Counted from the first letter of the stretch, positions 1 through 6,963 are shown. The stretch: DNA of 7,030 bases from an uncultured Treponema sp. (GCA_905372205.1 CAJPOH010000044.1:1-7030), one strand, 5' to 3'. Notes: a model not told the origin generated them from the sequence alone. Translations and numbers: made by a program.

Positions 1-11
1 TAATTTTTAAC

Positions 12-329
12 ATGTCATTTAGAGATAGACTTAGAGAAGAAATTGAAGATAGAGGTTTTTTAATAAAAGAGATATCTAGCAAAGTTGGAATTAGTAATAG
101 CACATTTTTATCATATATAGATGCTCGTGGAGTATTGCCCAACATTGAAACGGGGGTTAAAATTGCAAAAGTGCTAGGTGTTTCAGTTGAATATCTTGTA
201 ACAGGTGAAGATGAAACGATAGATACAAAAAAAAGAAATAACATTCAAGATATTGTTAGAGACCTTTATTCTCTTAATCAGACTCAAATTGAAATTATAA
301 AGAAAATGGTTCACAGTCTTAGAGAATAA
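12..329 (+). CDS. XRE-family helix-turn-helix transcriptional regulator, small
   Basis: This 105-residue protein is probably a cytoplasmic DNA-binding regulator. An XRE/Cro-CI-type helix-turn-helix covers about residues 6-65. The segment IKEISSKVGISNSTFLSYID fits helices 2 and 3, and it is followed by the scaffold 'PNIETGVKIAKVLGVSVEYLVTGED', which is typical of short XRE proteins that are abundant in treponemes. Residues 70-105 form a charged tail (TKKRNNIQDIVRDLY...IEIIKKMVHSLRE) that looks helical and may dimerise the protein; no ligand or protease domain is present. The ATG at 12 is the natural start because the HTH begins right after it, but only 11 upstream bases are visible and they contain no Shine-Dalgarno, so its promoter and ribosome site cannot be judged. 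It converges on the NAD synthetase gene with a 34-bp gap, so it is probably not part of that operon. The DNA-binding call is firm; the target and any phage or mobile-element link are unknown. Confidence 0.85.
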   Translation: MSFRDRLREEIEDRGFLIKEISSKVGISNSTFLSYIDARGVLPNIETGVKIAKVLGVSVEYLVTGEDETIDTKKRNNIQDIVRDLYSLNQTQIEIIKKMVHSLRE

Positions 330-330
330 A

Positions 331-350
331 AAATTAGCAAATTTATTATT
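331..350. terminator. Weak AT-only hairpin between convergent genes (possible bidirectional terminator)
   Basis: The gap between the two convergent stop codons holds a short inverted repeat, aaatt (331-335) and aattt (340-344), around a 4-base loop. Read on the minus strand, it is followed by a run of T (AATTTTTTATT), the polarity expected for termination of the operon. The stem is only 5 A:T pairs, so an intrinsic terminator is plausible but poorly supported. No GC-rich stem exists in the gap; the real termination site could be inside the neighbouring coding ends. Confidence 0.2.
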
Positions 351-363
351 ATAGGAATTGATT

Positions 364-2256
364 CTAGCCAAAATCAAAGAAATATGAAAACCCACAAACA
401 TTCGACGGCATTTCCCAAGATGAAAGAGAAAAACCTGTTGAATTTATTCCTTCAGGTGAGCAATTCCTTTTAAATTGGCTTTTAATAAATCTTTCATAAA
501 ATGAAGATAATGAAGCTGATATCTCCTCTAAAGAAAGCTTAGGAAATGCCTTTGTTGTAAGTGCAATAATTTTTTCAGGTGAATAGTGATTAAAGCATAC
601 ATGATATATAAAAAAATCTTGCAAATTATACGAACCTAAAATCTCTTCTGTTTTTTGACTTATTTTTCCATCAGTTGGTGGCAATAACTCAGGTGATATT
701 GGGGTCTCCAATATAGAAGAAATAAGCATCTTAAATTTTTCTTGGTATCTTCCATCTTCTAAAAAAAGTTTAGGGTTTTCAATTGCATATTCTGCACACA
801 GCCTTAAGATTGTTTTTGGAATTGAGTTATTGATATTATACATAGCCATATGGTCCCCATTATAAGTGGAAAAACCTAAGGCAATTTCTGAAAGATCAGA
901 AGAACCTATTACAATACCTCCTATTTTGTTTGCCTTATCCATAAGCACTTGAGTTCTCTCTCTAGCTTGTGCATTTTCAAAAGTTACATCAAAACATCTT
1001 TCATCCTGCCCAATATCATTAAAGTGTTGTAAGACAGCATCTTTGATGGAAATTTCTTCTATATCGCAATGTAAGATTTCGCAAAGAGAAATAGCATTAG
1101 ACTTTGTATGTTCTGTAGTGCCAAAGCATGGCATAGTGATGGCGTGTATATCATTAACTGGCATGGAATGCTTCTTAAAAGAGGCAACACAAAATAATAG
1201 AGCCATGGTGGAATCAAGCCCTCCAGAAACACCCAAGACAACCTTTTTTATTCCAATACTTTCAAGGCGAATATTTATAGCTTCAATTTGCAAGCAAAAA
1301 AGAGATGAAACATAGCTTGCAATTTTTTCTTTTGAAGGAGGTAAAAAAGAAATAAACGGAAGAGTAGAAATAGGTCTTTTAAGCTCACTTATACTTGCAA
1401 AATCTTTTAGTGTAATTGACACGTTTTCTTTTAAATTGTTTTCTTCAATATTGGAAGGTAATAGTTCCACATCAGCATAAGAAAAACCATCATTAAAGAT
1501 TGAATGAGAGTCTAAAACTTCTCCTTTTTCAAAAATAGCTGTAAGGTTAGAATACACATGGTGTGCATCATTTTCTGTTATGGATGGAGAAGAGAAAAGA
1601 ATAACGTTATTTTTTTGTTTTGAAATATTAGAATAAAACTTGACTTCATCACTACCTGCTCTAGTGGAAAGACTAGAAAAAATTAGCTCAATTCCAGCTG
1701 TTGTGGTAATAGCACAGCCATTTTCTTCATTCATACACTTTAACGTAACACTATTTCCGTGAGGTAGTACTAGATTTAAGTGTATATCACTACCAAAGAG
1801 GATGTCGTCTTTTTCTAGTTTTTTGCAGTTTCCTTTATAGTTAGCAAAAAAGCGTGAAGTTTGAGAAGAATTATACAAAGCATTTATAAAAATTACTTTT
1901 CCATTATTTATGCAAGCTACAGAATTATAAAGATATCCAGCATTCCTTATAGGAAGTCCGATAAAGAGAATAGAAGAAAATTGCTTTGTTTTTTCTGCAA
2001 CATAAAAAAGAGCTTTTTTTGCATTTTCAAGAAAGAAATTATCAAAAAAAAGAGAACCACAAGTAGAGCCTGTTAAAGTAAGTGGTTGAAAAGATGCAAC
2101 ATTGCAATTAAGCCTATTAGCTTTTTCTGCACTTTTTATAACCTTTTCTGCATTCCCCCAGATATCGCCTAACATAATGTCAACAGAGAAGCAAGCAATT
2201 CGTATAAAAGAGAGATCGCTTATATTTTTTTCTTGAAGCTTAAAAGTCTCTTTCAC
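364..2256 (-). CDS. nadE: NAD+ synthetase with degenerate glutamine amidotransferase domain
   Basis: This 630-residue cytoplasmic enzyme should catalyse the last step of NAD synthesis, ATP-dependent amidation of deamido-NAD. The architecture is that of glutamine-dependent NadE: an N-terminal nitrilase-like glutaminase domain (about 17-275) and a C-terminal synthetase domain (about 310-625). The synthetase half looks intact: P-loop SGGLDST (344-350), the ENAQARERTQVL helix (427-438), GSSDLSEIALGFSTYNGDHM (451-470), NNSIPKT (476-482), DFFIYH (547-552) and a C-terminal FKRNCSPEG...SWEMPS. The glutaminase half is unusual. The usual FPEL is FQPL (56-59), no lysine occurs between 121 and 140 where the second triad residue belongs, and the usual ICED reads roughly CMNE (174-177). 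It may therefore depend on free ammonia. The gene starts at GTG 2256, which overlaps the lgt stop as GTGA with no clear Shine-Dalgarno, suggesting translational coupling; the next in-frame Met (28) would cut into the first beta strand. Length is slightly below the usual 640-680. It ends with TAG and is the last gene of the operon. Confidence 0.93.
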   Translation of the reverse strand: MKETFKLQEKNISDLSFIRIACFSVDIMLGDIWGNAEKVIKSAEKANRLNCNVASFQPLTLTGSTCGSLFFDNFFLENAKKALFYVAEKTKQFSSILFIGLPIRNAGYLYNSVACINNGKVIFINALYNSSQTSRFFANYKGNCKKLEKDDILFGSDIHLNLVLPHGNSVTLKCMNEENGCAITTTAGIELIFSSLSTRAGSDEVKFYSNISKQKNNVILFSSPSITENDAHHVYSNLTAIFEKGEVLDSHSIFNDGFSYADVELLPSNIEENNLKENVSITLKDFASISELKRPISTLPFISFLPPSKEKIASYVSSLFCLQIEAINIRLESIGIKKVVLGVSGGLDSTMALLFCVASFKKHSMPVNDIHAITMPCFGTTEHTKSNAISLCEILHCDIEEISIKDAVLQHFNDIGQDERCFDVTFENAQARERTQVLMDKANKIGGIVIGSSDLSEIALGFSTYNGDHMAMYNINNSIPKTILRLCAEYAIENPKLFLEDGRYQEKFKMLISSILETPISPELLPPTDGKISQKTEEILGSYNLQDFFIYHVCFNHYSPEKIIALTTKAFPKLSLEEISASLSSFYERFIKSQFKRNCSPEGINSTGFSLSSWEMPSNVCGFSYFFDFG

Positions 2257-3245
2257 TTATTTTTTGATGAATACTTTTTGTAGAAAAACACTACTAACGA
2301 AGCTAATGAAAGAATCATCATGGTTAAGCACAAGATATGCCCCATAGAAAGATTTTTCCATGATTCATAAATATAGATATTAGTACTCCCTGTTCCATTG
2401 ATGATATAACCTAAATCAGCATCTGGTTGCCTAAAATACTCTATTATAAATCTAAAAAAGCCATAACCAAAGGCATAAAGGCAGGTGATAAAGCCATTAA
2501 AGGGCTTTTTCTTTCTAATGAAAAAAAGAATTAAACCTAAAACAACGCCTTCAAACAAAGCCTCATACAATTGACTTGGATGGCGAGGAAGGTTCACAAC
2601 TCTAGCCCCCTCCTGTATAGTAATTCCAAGTTGGCTAGCAAAATCTCTCACCCAGCCTAAATTAGCGTCAAAACGTTCTTGCATTGGCACTTGAGGAAAA
2701 ACCATACCAACTTTACTCGTTGTAATGCGTCCATAAAGCTCTCCATTGGCAAAGTTACCAAGCCTGCCAAATGTATAGCCAAATGGAATTGAAAGAGCCA
2801 TTATGTCTGCAATAGCAAGAAAGTCAAACTTATTAAGCTTGCACCAAAGCAATACACCAAAAAAGCCACCTATAAAACCACCATGATACGACATACCCTG
2901 GAAACCCGTAAACTCAAGTCTTCCACCAACACTAGCAAATGGCCAAAAAATTAAATGGGGACGTGTTAGATAATATGATGTATTGTATACAAGCGTTCCA
3001 AAGATTCTAGCCCCTATCAAAAGACCTATTATTCCATACATAAACACATTAGAGACATCATCAGCTGTCATATCTTTTTTTTGCTTGCATAAGCCTACCA
3101 CTTCACCTTTTTTTACTTGAAGTTTAAAAAAAAGATATGCAATAAAAAAAGCTACGAGATACATCAAACCATACCATCTTAAATACTTAAAACCTGGTAT
3201 AATCTCGGGGTGTAACCACGAAGGATAATCAATATATAAAAGCAT
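2253..3245 (-). CDS. lgt: Phosphatidylglycerol--prolipoprotein diacylglyceryl transferase
   Basis: Lgt is an inner-membrane enzyme that transfers diacylglycerol from phosphatidylglycerol to the lipobox cysteine of prolipoproteins, the first step of lipoprotein maturation. Hallmarks visible in order are RWYGLMY (23-29), GARIFGTLVYN (78-88), GMSYHGGFIGG (117-127, with H121 matching the conserved His), the signature IPFGYTFGRLGNFANGELYGR (153-173, with R161 and N164), RHPSQLYEAL (221-230) and FFRFIIEYFRQPD (263-275, with the conserved Arg/Glu pair). About seven hydrophobic helices can be drawn, near 24-41, 67-88, 118-137, 141-160, 229-243, 251-270 and 302-322. At 330 residues it is longer than E. 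coli Lgt (291); the extra length lies in a charged loop at 42-62 and in the segment 178-220. The ATG is at 3245 with a GAGG 9 bases upstream. The gene begins 11 bp after the fapA-like stop and its own TGA stop overlaps the nadE GTG start by 4 bp. Confidence 0.97.
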   Translation of the reverse strand: MLLYIDYPSWLHPEIIPGFKYLRWYGLMYLVAFFIAYLFFKLQVKKGEVVGLCKQKKDMTADDVSNVFMYGIIGLLIGARIFGTLVYNTSYYLTRPHLIFWPFASVGGRLEFTGFQGMSYHGGFIGGFFGVLLWCKLNKFDFLAIADIMALSIPFGYTFGRLGNFANGELYGRITTSKVGMVFPQVPMQERFDANLGWVRDFASQLGITIQEGARVVNLPRHPSQLYEALFEGVVLGLILFFIRKKKPFNGFITCLYAFGYGFFRFIIEYFRQPDADLGYIINGTGSTNIYIYESWKNLSMGHILCLTMMILSLASLVVFFYKKYSSKNK

Positions 3246-3254
3246 AACTTAAAG

Positions 3255-3258
3255 CCTC
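3255..3258 (-). promoter_or_regulatory. Ribosome binding site of lgt, overlapping the fapA-like stop codon
   Basis: On the minus strand the sequence reads GAATGAGGCTTTAAGTTATG. The core GAGG lies 9 bases before the lgt ATG, and its first two bases are the last two of the TGA stop codon of the upstream FapA-family gene. Ribosomes finishing the upstream gene would therefore clear the lgt ribosome site, which supports coupled expression. Confidence 0.6.
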
Positions 3259-5428
3259 ATTCTTCGATAGGATTACAAATAATGTTTCCATTGACTTCAT
3301 CAAACTTAAATTCAACTTTAGATTGTTTTTCAAAAATTTCAAAATAGCGTCCGTGACTTTCAAGCACAACACCAGGATAAATAGTACCCAAAACTTTGAT
3401 AACAGATGGAATATGAAATTCAAAGTTTTCTTTTAGATTGAATATTCTAAGTTGTAATGCAGAATTGCGTTTTATTAGTTTAACTTTATTTTTTCTAATC
3501 TCATCAATTTCTGCTTCCTTAAGGGTAGAATCTTTTAATTTTTCGTCAGCTTCCTTTATTGTGTGAGTATTTTCTTCAATTTCTTTTTCATGTACTTCAA
3601 TCTCATCTTTTATTAAATAGTCTTGTCCAAAAGAAATAACTGTTCTAATGCTTTTTTCAGCACCTAAGTTTCTAACAACACAGCCTCTAGCAGCATGAAT
3701 ATTGCCACCGACTAAAGCTCCATGATGACCTTGCACAGAAAGAAGTCCATTAGTTTTAACAACACACATAAAACAATATTCAGAAACATTAACATTGCCA
3801 CCAGCAAAAACTTTAGCCCCTTCGCAAAAGCCTAAAAACATATTTCCTTTAGACCATAGAGTTCCTCGTCCTCTTCCTTTCATACCACCTTCAAGACGTA
3901 AAACGATCTCAGAATATAAAAGGCAAATTGCAGCATCTCCCTTGCAAGTCAAATTCCCTTTCGCTTTGATAGTAACCTCATCCCCAACGTCGCCTGTAAC
4001 CACAATGTCACCAGGAAACGTAATTTTTTGATTGGGAGTGTCAACATCTCCTTCAATAGTCTTTGTTGAAGCTATGCTTAATTTGTTATCGACGTAACTT
4101 AACTCACCAGAAATTAGAGCATAAAACTTTGTAGTTCCATTATTTTCATCCAGCCTTAAAGAATCATCAGCATTCGGAATAGGGACTTCATGAATTGCTT
4201 TTTGCTTAATCACTTTGCCAAAAACATCTTTTCCTTCTTGCCCCTTACTGAGTTTTGTACCCTCGAGAATTAAATCTCCTTCTTGTACAGTAGCAACAGT
4301 TGCATTTTCATTAAAAGTAATTTTCCAATCCAAAAGATAAGAGCCTGGTCCTATAGGTTCAACACCTTTCAACAGAGGATATTCAGTTTCTTCATTAGCT
4401 TTCGCATGTTTCATTGCATCTTCAATCTTATTGCTAGGAGTTACCTCAAGAAGTCCCGCATCATTTAGTGCTGTCTTAATCAGGTTGACCGATAAAACCT
4501 CTCCAGCTCCTGCCCCATTTTCAAGAATAAGGACAGCGGACATCTTATCCTTACTAACTACAGCCTTCACTCTTGCATTTTTATAAGGGATCACCCTCAT
4601 TTTTATGTTTGTACCATCTTGTTTTGTTATGAGAATACCCGTAGTATTTGCCCTAAATTCATCTCCTAGTTGGACAATGTTTCTAGAATCCACAACAAAA
4701 GGCATATTACCTGGCAATCCTTCAACCTTGTTTCCATACACATCAATACCGGACTCTCCGGGTTCTGCTTGAGAAATATCGTAAATTACATTATCTACTT
4801 CTACATAGGCAAATTGTTCTGCTTCAGAAAGAGGAAACTCCATATCCTCATCTGGGGATGCCTCTCCTTCCTTTCTATATTTAGAACTACGAAGTCTTTC
4901 TAAAATGCGGGTAACTTCGTGTTGCTGTAATGGCTCAAAATGTGGAATTAGTGTCCTATCTTTTCCTCTTTTAGGGGCTATGCCTGTTTTGATAGACATT
5001 TCTAACTCCATGTTGCTAGATGAATCAAATTGAGCTAAAACTGAGTTGATATCAGCCATATTCAAATCTTTTATTTTTGAATTTTGCAAAGAACGCAAAA
5101 CAATGTTTGTGGGCAAACTTTGGGAGATATCAAACGCTTTTCTAACATATAGCTTTGCAGAGAGTTTATCATTTGAAACTATCACCCTTACATCAAAAGA
5201 AGGGTCGAGTTGCAACAATAGAGGAGCAGGAACAGTTGGCATTTTAGCTTGTTCATCAATATAGTCTTGAATTTTTTGTTTTGATATAACAGACCTGATG
5301 TCTATACCTTTTTTCTTAATCTCAAGATAAATATCCTCAACATCAGGTTTTTCTTCTTGTATGCAAGAAGAAAAAGTTAAATACCACTTGTTAATGTCAT
5401 TGTTGTGTTCTATAGTCCAGTTAGTCAT
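3257..5428 (-). CDS. FapA-family (DUF342) protein with duplicated N-terminal module, beta-solenoid and coiled coil
   Basis: This 723-residue protein is probably cytoplasmic, with no signal peptide or membrane helix. It belongs to the FapA/DUF342 family, named after a flagellar assembly factor of Vibrio; the biochemical role is not settled. From the N-terminus it shows an unassigned leader (1-79), FapA-type module A (about 80-280), a second diverged copy, module B (about 287-452), a glycine-rich beta-solenoid (about 456-603: FPGDIVVTGDV, IKAKGNLTCKGDA, VFAGGNVNVSE, GALVGGNIHAARG), a charged coiled coil (about 604-668) and a short C-terminal beta region. The usual family hallmark (D-V-Y/F-G) occurs twice, at 229-232 and 401-404. 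A family member usually carries one N-module, so the protein is long for its family. The ATG at 5428 has AAGGGG 11 bases upstream and follows the ATPase stop by 15 bp. The operon link to a MinD/ParA-like ATPase suggests a role in positioning or assembly, possibly flagellar; this is inference. A bactofilin-like scaffold function is another option. Confidence 0.88.
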   Translation of the reverse strand: MTNWTIEHNNDINKWYLTFSSCIQEEKPDVEDIYLEIKKKGIDIRSVISKQKIQDYIDEQAKMPTVPAPLLLQLDPSFDVRVIVSNDKLSAKLYVRKAFDISQSLPTNIVLRSLQNSKIKDLNMADINSVLAQFDSSSNMELEMSIKTGIAPKRGKDRTLIPHFEPLQQHEVTRILERLRSSKYRKEGEASPDEDMEFPLSEAEQFAYVEVDNVIYDISQAEPGESGIDVYGNKVEGLPGNMPFVVDSRNIVQLGDEFRANTTGILITKQDGTNIKMRVIPYKNARVKAVVSKDKMSAVLILENGAGAGEVLSVNLIKTALNDAGLLEVTPSNKIEDAMKHAKANEETEYPLLKGVEPIGPGSYLLDWKITFNENATVATVQEGDLILEGTKLSKGQEGKDVFGKVIKQKAIHEVPIPNADDSLRLDENNGTTKFYALISGELSYVDNKLSIASTKTIEGDVDTPNQKITFPGDIVVTGDVGDEVTIKAKGNLTCKGDAAICLLYSEIVLRLEGGMKGRGRGTLWSKGNMFLGFCEGAKVFAGGNVNVSEYCFMCVVKTNGLLSVQGHHGALVGGNIHAARGCVVRNLGAEKSIRTVISFGQDYLIKDEIEVHEKEIEENTHTIKEADEKLKDSTLKEAEIDEIRKNKVKLIKRNSALQLRIFNLKENFEFHIPSVIKVLGTIYPGVVLESHGRYFEIFEKQSKVEFKFDEVNGNIICNPIEE

Positions 5429-5439
5429 TTTGGATACTT

Positions 5440-5445
5440 CCCCTT
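5440..5445 (-). promoter_or_regulatory. Ribosome binding site of the FapA-family gene
   Basis: AAGGGG lies on the minus strand, 11 bases before the ATG at 5428, and overlaps the TAA stop of the upstream ATPase gene (its two A's are the last two bases of that stop). It matches the Shine-Dalgarno core with one difference, and its spacing is a little long. No promoter-like sequence fits in the 15-bp gap, so the gene is expected to be read from the upstream transcript. Confidence 0.5.
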
Positions 5446-6589
5446 ATACTTTAAAACCACTTTCAATAGCTTTTTTGATTTTATGTTTTAATAGCATATT
5501 TTCTTTTTTTAATATCGAAATTTCAAACTGTTGAGTTTTCACCATTTCTGCTAAATCTCCTGCAGACAACGCCTCACCACCTACTAATTCTGTTATGTAA
5601 TCCATTCTATTTTTATAGTCAAACTGTGCTTCAGATTCTGCATTTTCAAAAGTTTCATCTGCAAAAGAAGCAAAATCATCATCATCAAAATTTGATGGAA
5701 GCATTGATGTAATGACTTTTTCTGAAATGCGATATATTGCTTGAGAAACCATAGATTGAGGCTTATATATTAAGACAGGTAATTTTGAAGAAAGAGCCAC
5801 ATCTTGCATAGAATCCCTATAGACAACGCCCAAGTGTTCCAAATCTATATCCAAATATTGCCTACAAGATCTTCTAATTTTAAGAGCCTTTTCAGTGTCT
5901 TTAGGATCATCAATTATATTCATTATGAGTCGTGGTTTAAACTTTTCCAGTCGTCTTATAAAAACGCTTGCATTATCCTTATCTATATCTTTCAATTGTT
6001 CTGTAATTTTTGGGATATACATCATTTGCATTGAAGAGGCATCTTTTCTCAAGTTTTCCAAGAATATTGCTCCCTTAGAACCGGATGGGAAAGCGGATGT
6101 CATCATTCTAAAGACCACATTTTTTAAGAAGATATAAGCATCGAGAGTTGCGGTAACAGAAGGAGTTGTAACTACTATTCCACGTGCAGAAAGCAAAAAG
6201 AAGTCTAGCACCCCTACATGCGTTCCGGCCCCTAAGTCTATTATAATATAGTCTGCATCTAGTTTGATAAATTCCTTAGCCAAAGCGTTTCTGTGTTTTG
6301 CTCTCAAAGCTGCATAACCTGGAATTTCAGAATCACCTGGTATAAAAAAAAGATTTTCATATTGTGTTTTTGTGATTATCTCATCAAATTTAGACGCTTT
6401 TGATAAAAATGTTCCTATACCTTTCTTAGCACCATATTCACCTAAAATCAAATGAAGGTTAGAAGCTCCCAAATCCATATCTATAAGGTAAGTTTTTTTT
6501 CCTGCTTGAGCTAAAGCAATAGCCAAATTAGCAGCAATTAAACTCTTTCCAACTCCACCTTTACCTCCTGCAACAGGTATTATTTGCAC
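5444..6589 (-). CDS. MinD/ParA-like deviant Walker ATPase with helical insert and coiled-coil tail
   Basis: This 381-residue protein is a SIMIBI-class ATPase of the kind that places chromosomes, division sites, flagella or other cargo. Visible motifs are the deviant Walker A GGKGGVGKS (8-16, with signature Lys10 and Lys15), switch I LIDMDLGASN (35-44, with Asp37 and Asp39) and Walker B YIIIDLGAG (114-122, with Asp118). The Ras-like fold ends near 290. Between TPSVTATLDAY (142-152) and PRLIMNII (219-226) lies a helical insert of roughly 60 residues that MinD and FlhG lack; longer MinD/ParA relatives in deltaproteobacteria have a similar one. After residue 300 come an acidic linker (FDDDDFASFADETFENAESE) and a Lys/Leu-rich helix (about 345-375), probably a coiled coil or amphipathic membrane or partner contact. 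There is no N-terminal FlhG-type DQAxxLR motif, so I do not call it flhG. The GTG start at 6589 has a strong GGGAGG and places the P-loop at the very N-terminus, as usual. It overlaps the upstream gene by 10 bp. Confidence 0.93.
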   Translation of the reverse strand: MQIIPVAGGKGGVGKSLIAANLAIALAQAGKKTYLIDMDLGASNLHLILGEYGAKKGIGTFLSKASKFDEIITKTQYENLFFIPGDSEIPGYAALRAKHRNALAKEFIKLDADYIIIDLGAGTHVGVLDFFLLSARGIVVTTPSVTATLDAYIFLKNVVFRMMTSAFPSGSKGAIFLENLRKDASSMQMMYIPKITEQLKDIDKDNASVFIRRLEKFKPRLIMNIIDDPKDTEKALKIRRSCRQYLDIDLEHLGVVYRDSMQDVALSSKLPVLIYKPQSMVSQAIYRISEKVITSMLPSNFDDDDFASFADETFENAESEAQFDYKNRMDYITELVGGEALSAGDLAEMVKTQQFEISILKKENMLLKHKIKKAIESGFKV

Positions 6590-6963
6590 AAGCTAACCTC
6601 CCTAAATAGAGAAAAAACTAACATAACAAAATCCACACACAAGAAAAAGAAAACATACATGCTAATAACTTCTCCAAGTGGAGATGTTTCAGTGTTTTTG
6701 AATAACCTTAAAAGAAATAAAACACTAGAGGACATCGAAAGAAATTTAATCATCGCTATAGCTTTCAAGTTCCTAATATATCTTTTTTCACCTATAATCA
6801 TAGTAAACCAAAGTATTGGACTAAGAGAAAAAAAGGACGACACTATGTAAGAATAGAAAGATAGCATTCCCGAATTAAACATTGAAAGAGAAAAATAAAA
6901 CGCCCTCATACTATCTAACACAAGTGCTAAAACATAAAAACTCAAAACTAAAAAACACTGCAT
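6580..6963 (-). CDS. Small four-helix integral membrane protein, function unknown
   Basis: I do not recognise this protein. It is 127 residues from the ATG at 6963, or 129 from the in-frame GTG at 6969; no start exists further upstream because TAA at 7021-7023 closes the frame, so the gene is complete. It is very hydrophobic with four likely membrane helices (numbered from the GTG start: about 4-26, 36-59, 67-88 and 101-122). The loops are short, and the basic one between helices 2 and 3 (GEKRYIRNLK, 60-69) probably faces the cytoplasm. No signal peptide cleavage site, lipobox or catalytic motif is seen. Neither start has a visible Shine-Dalgarno, and the predicted promoter would place the transcript start almost on the start codon. 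Its last four codons, including the stop, overlap the start of the ATPase gene, whose ribosome site sits inside this reading frame. The tight coupling suggests it may be a membrane partner of that ATPase, but this is inference. Confidence is limited by the lack of homology, although the long open frame and operon fit argue that it is real. Confidence 0.7.
   Translation of the reverse strand: MQCFLVLSFYVLALVLDSMRAFYFSLSMFNSGMLSFYSYIVSSFFSLSPILWFTMIIGEKRYIRNLKAIAMIKFLSMSSSVLFLLRLFKNTETSPLGEVISMYVFFFLCVDFVMLVFSLFREVSLCK
6597..6602 (-). promoter_or_regulatory. Strong ribosome binding site deciding the GTG start of the ATPase gene
   Basis: On the minus strand the sequence is GGGAGGTTAGCTTGTG. GGAGG lies 7 bases before the GTG at 6589, an ideal spacing, and it is inside the last codons of the upstream membrane-protein gene. 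It supports the GTG rather than a later Met as the ATPase start, since the P-loop begins only seven residues in. Confidence 0.75.

Noticed and set aside
183..401. Minus-strand 72-aa frame opposite the XRE gene
   Set aside because: It is antisense to a clear HTH gene and runs into the nadE 3' end in another frame; no ribosome site or homology supports it.
1043..1315. Plus-strand open frame opposite the NadE synthetase domain
   Set aside because: It lies wholly antisense to conserved NadE motifs, resembles no protein family and has low-complexity composition; it is a shadow of the real gene.
364..2256. Treating nadE as a pseudogene because of the lost glutaminase residues
   Set aside because: The frame is open from start to stop, the synthetase motifs are intact, and the loss is by substitution, not by frameshift or stop.
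3229..3423. Minus-strand 64-aa frame across the fapA-lgt junction
   Set aside because: It overlaps both real genes in another frame, has no separate ribosome site and looks hydrophobic only because of AT-rich codons.
3257..5428. Calling the FapA-family protein a bactofilin
   Set aside because: Its solenoid is flanked by FapA N-modules and a coiled coil and carries the DUF342 pattern; bactofilins are short and lack these parts. The resemblance is only in repeat style.
5444..6589. Naming the ATPase flhG/ylxH or minD
   Set aside because: It lacks the N-terminal FlhG motif and the neighbouring flhF. The large insert and acidic/coiled-coil tail do not fit MinD, and no minC or minE is present.
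6584..6850. Plus-strand 88-aa frame opposite the small membrane protein
   Set aside because: The minus-strand frame is longer, forms clean membrane helices and is coupled to the ATPase gene; the plus-strand product is Lys/Asn/Ile-rich without a recognisable domain.
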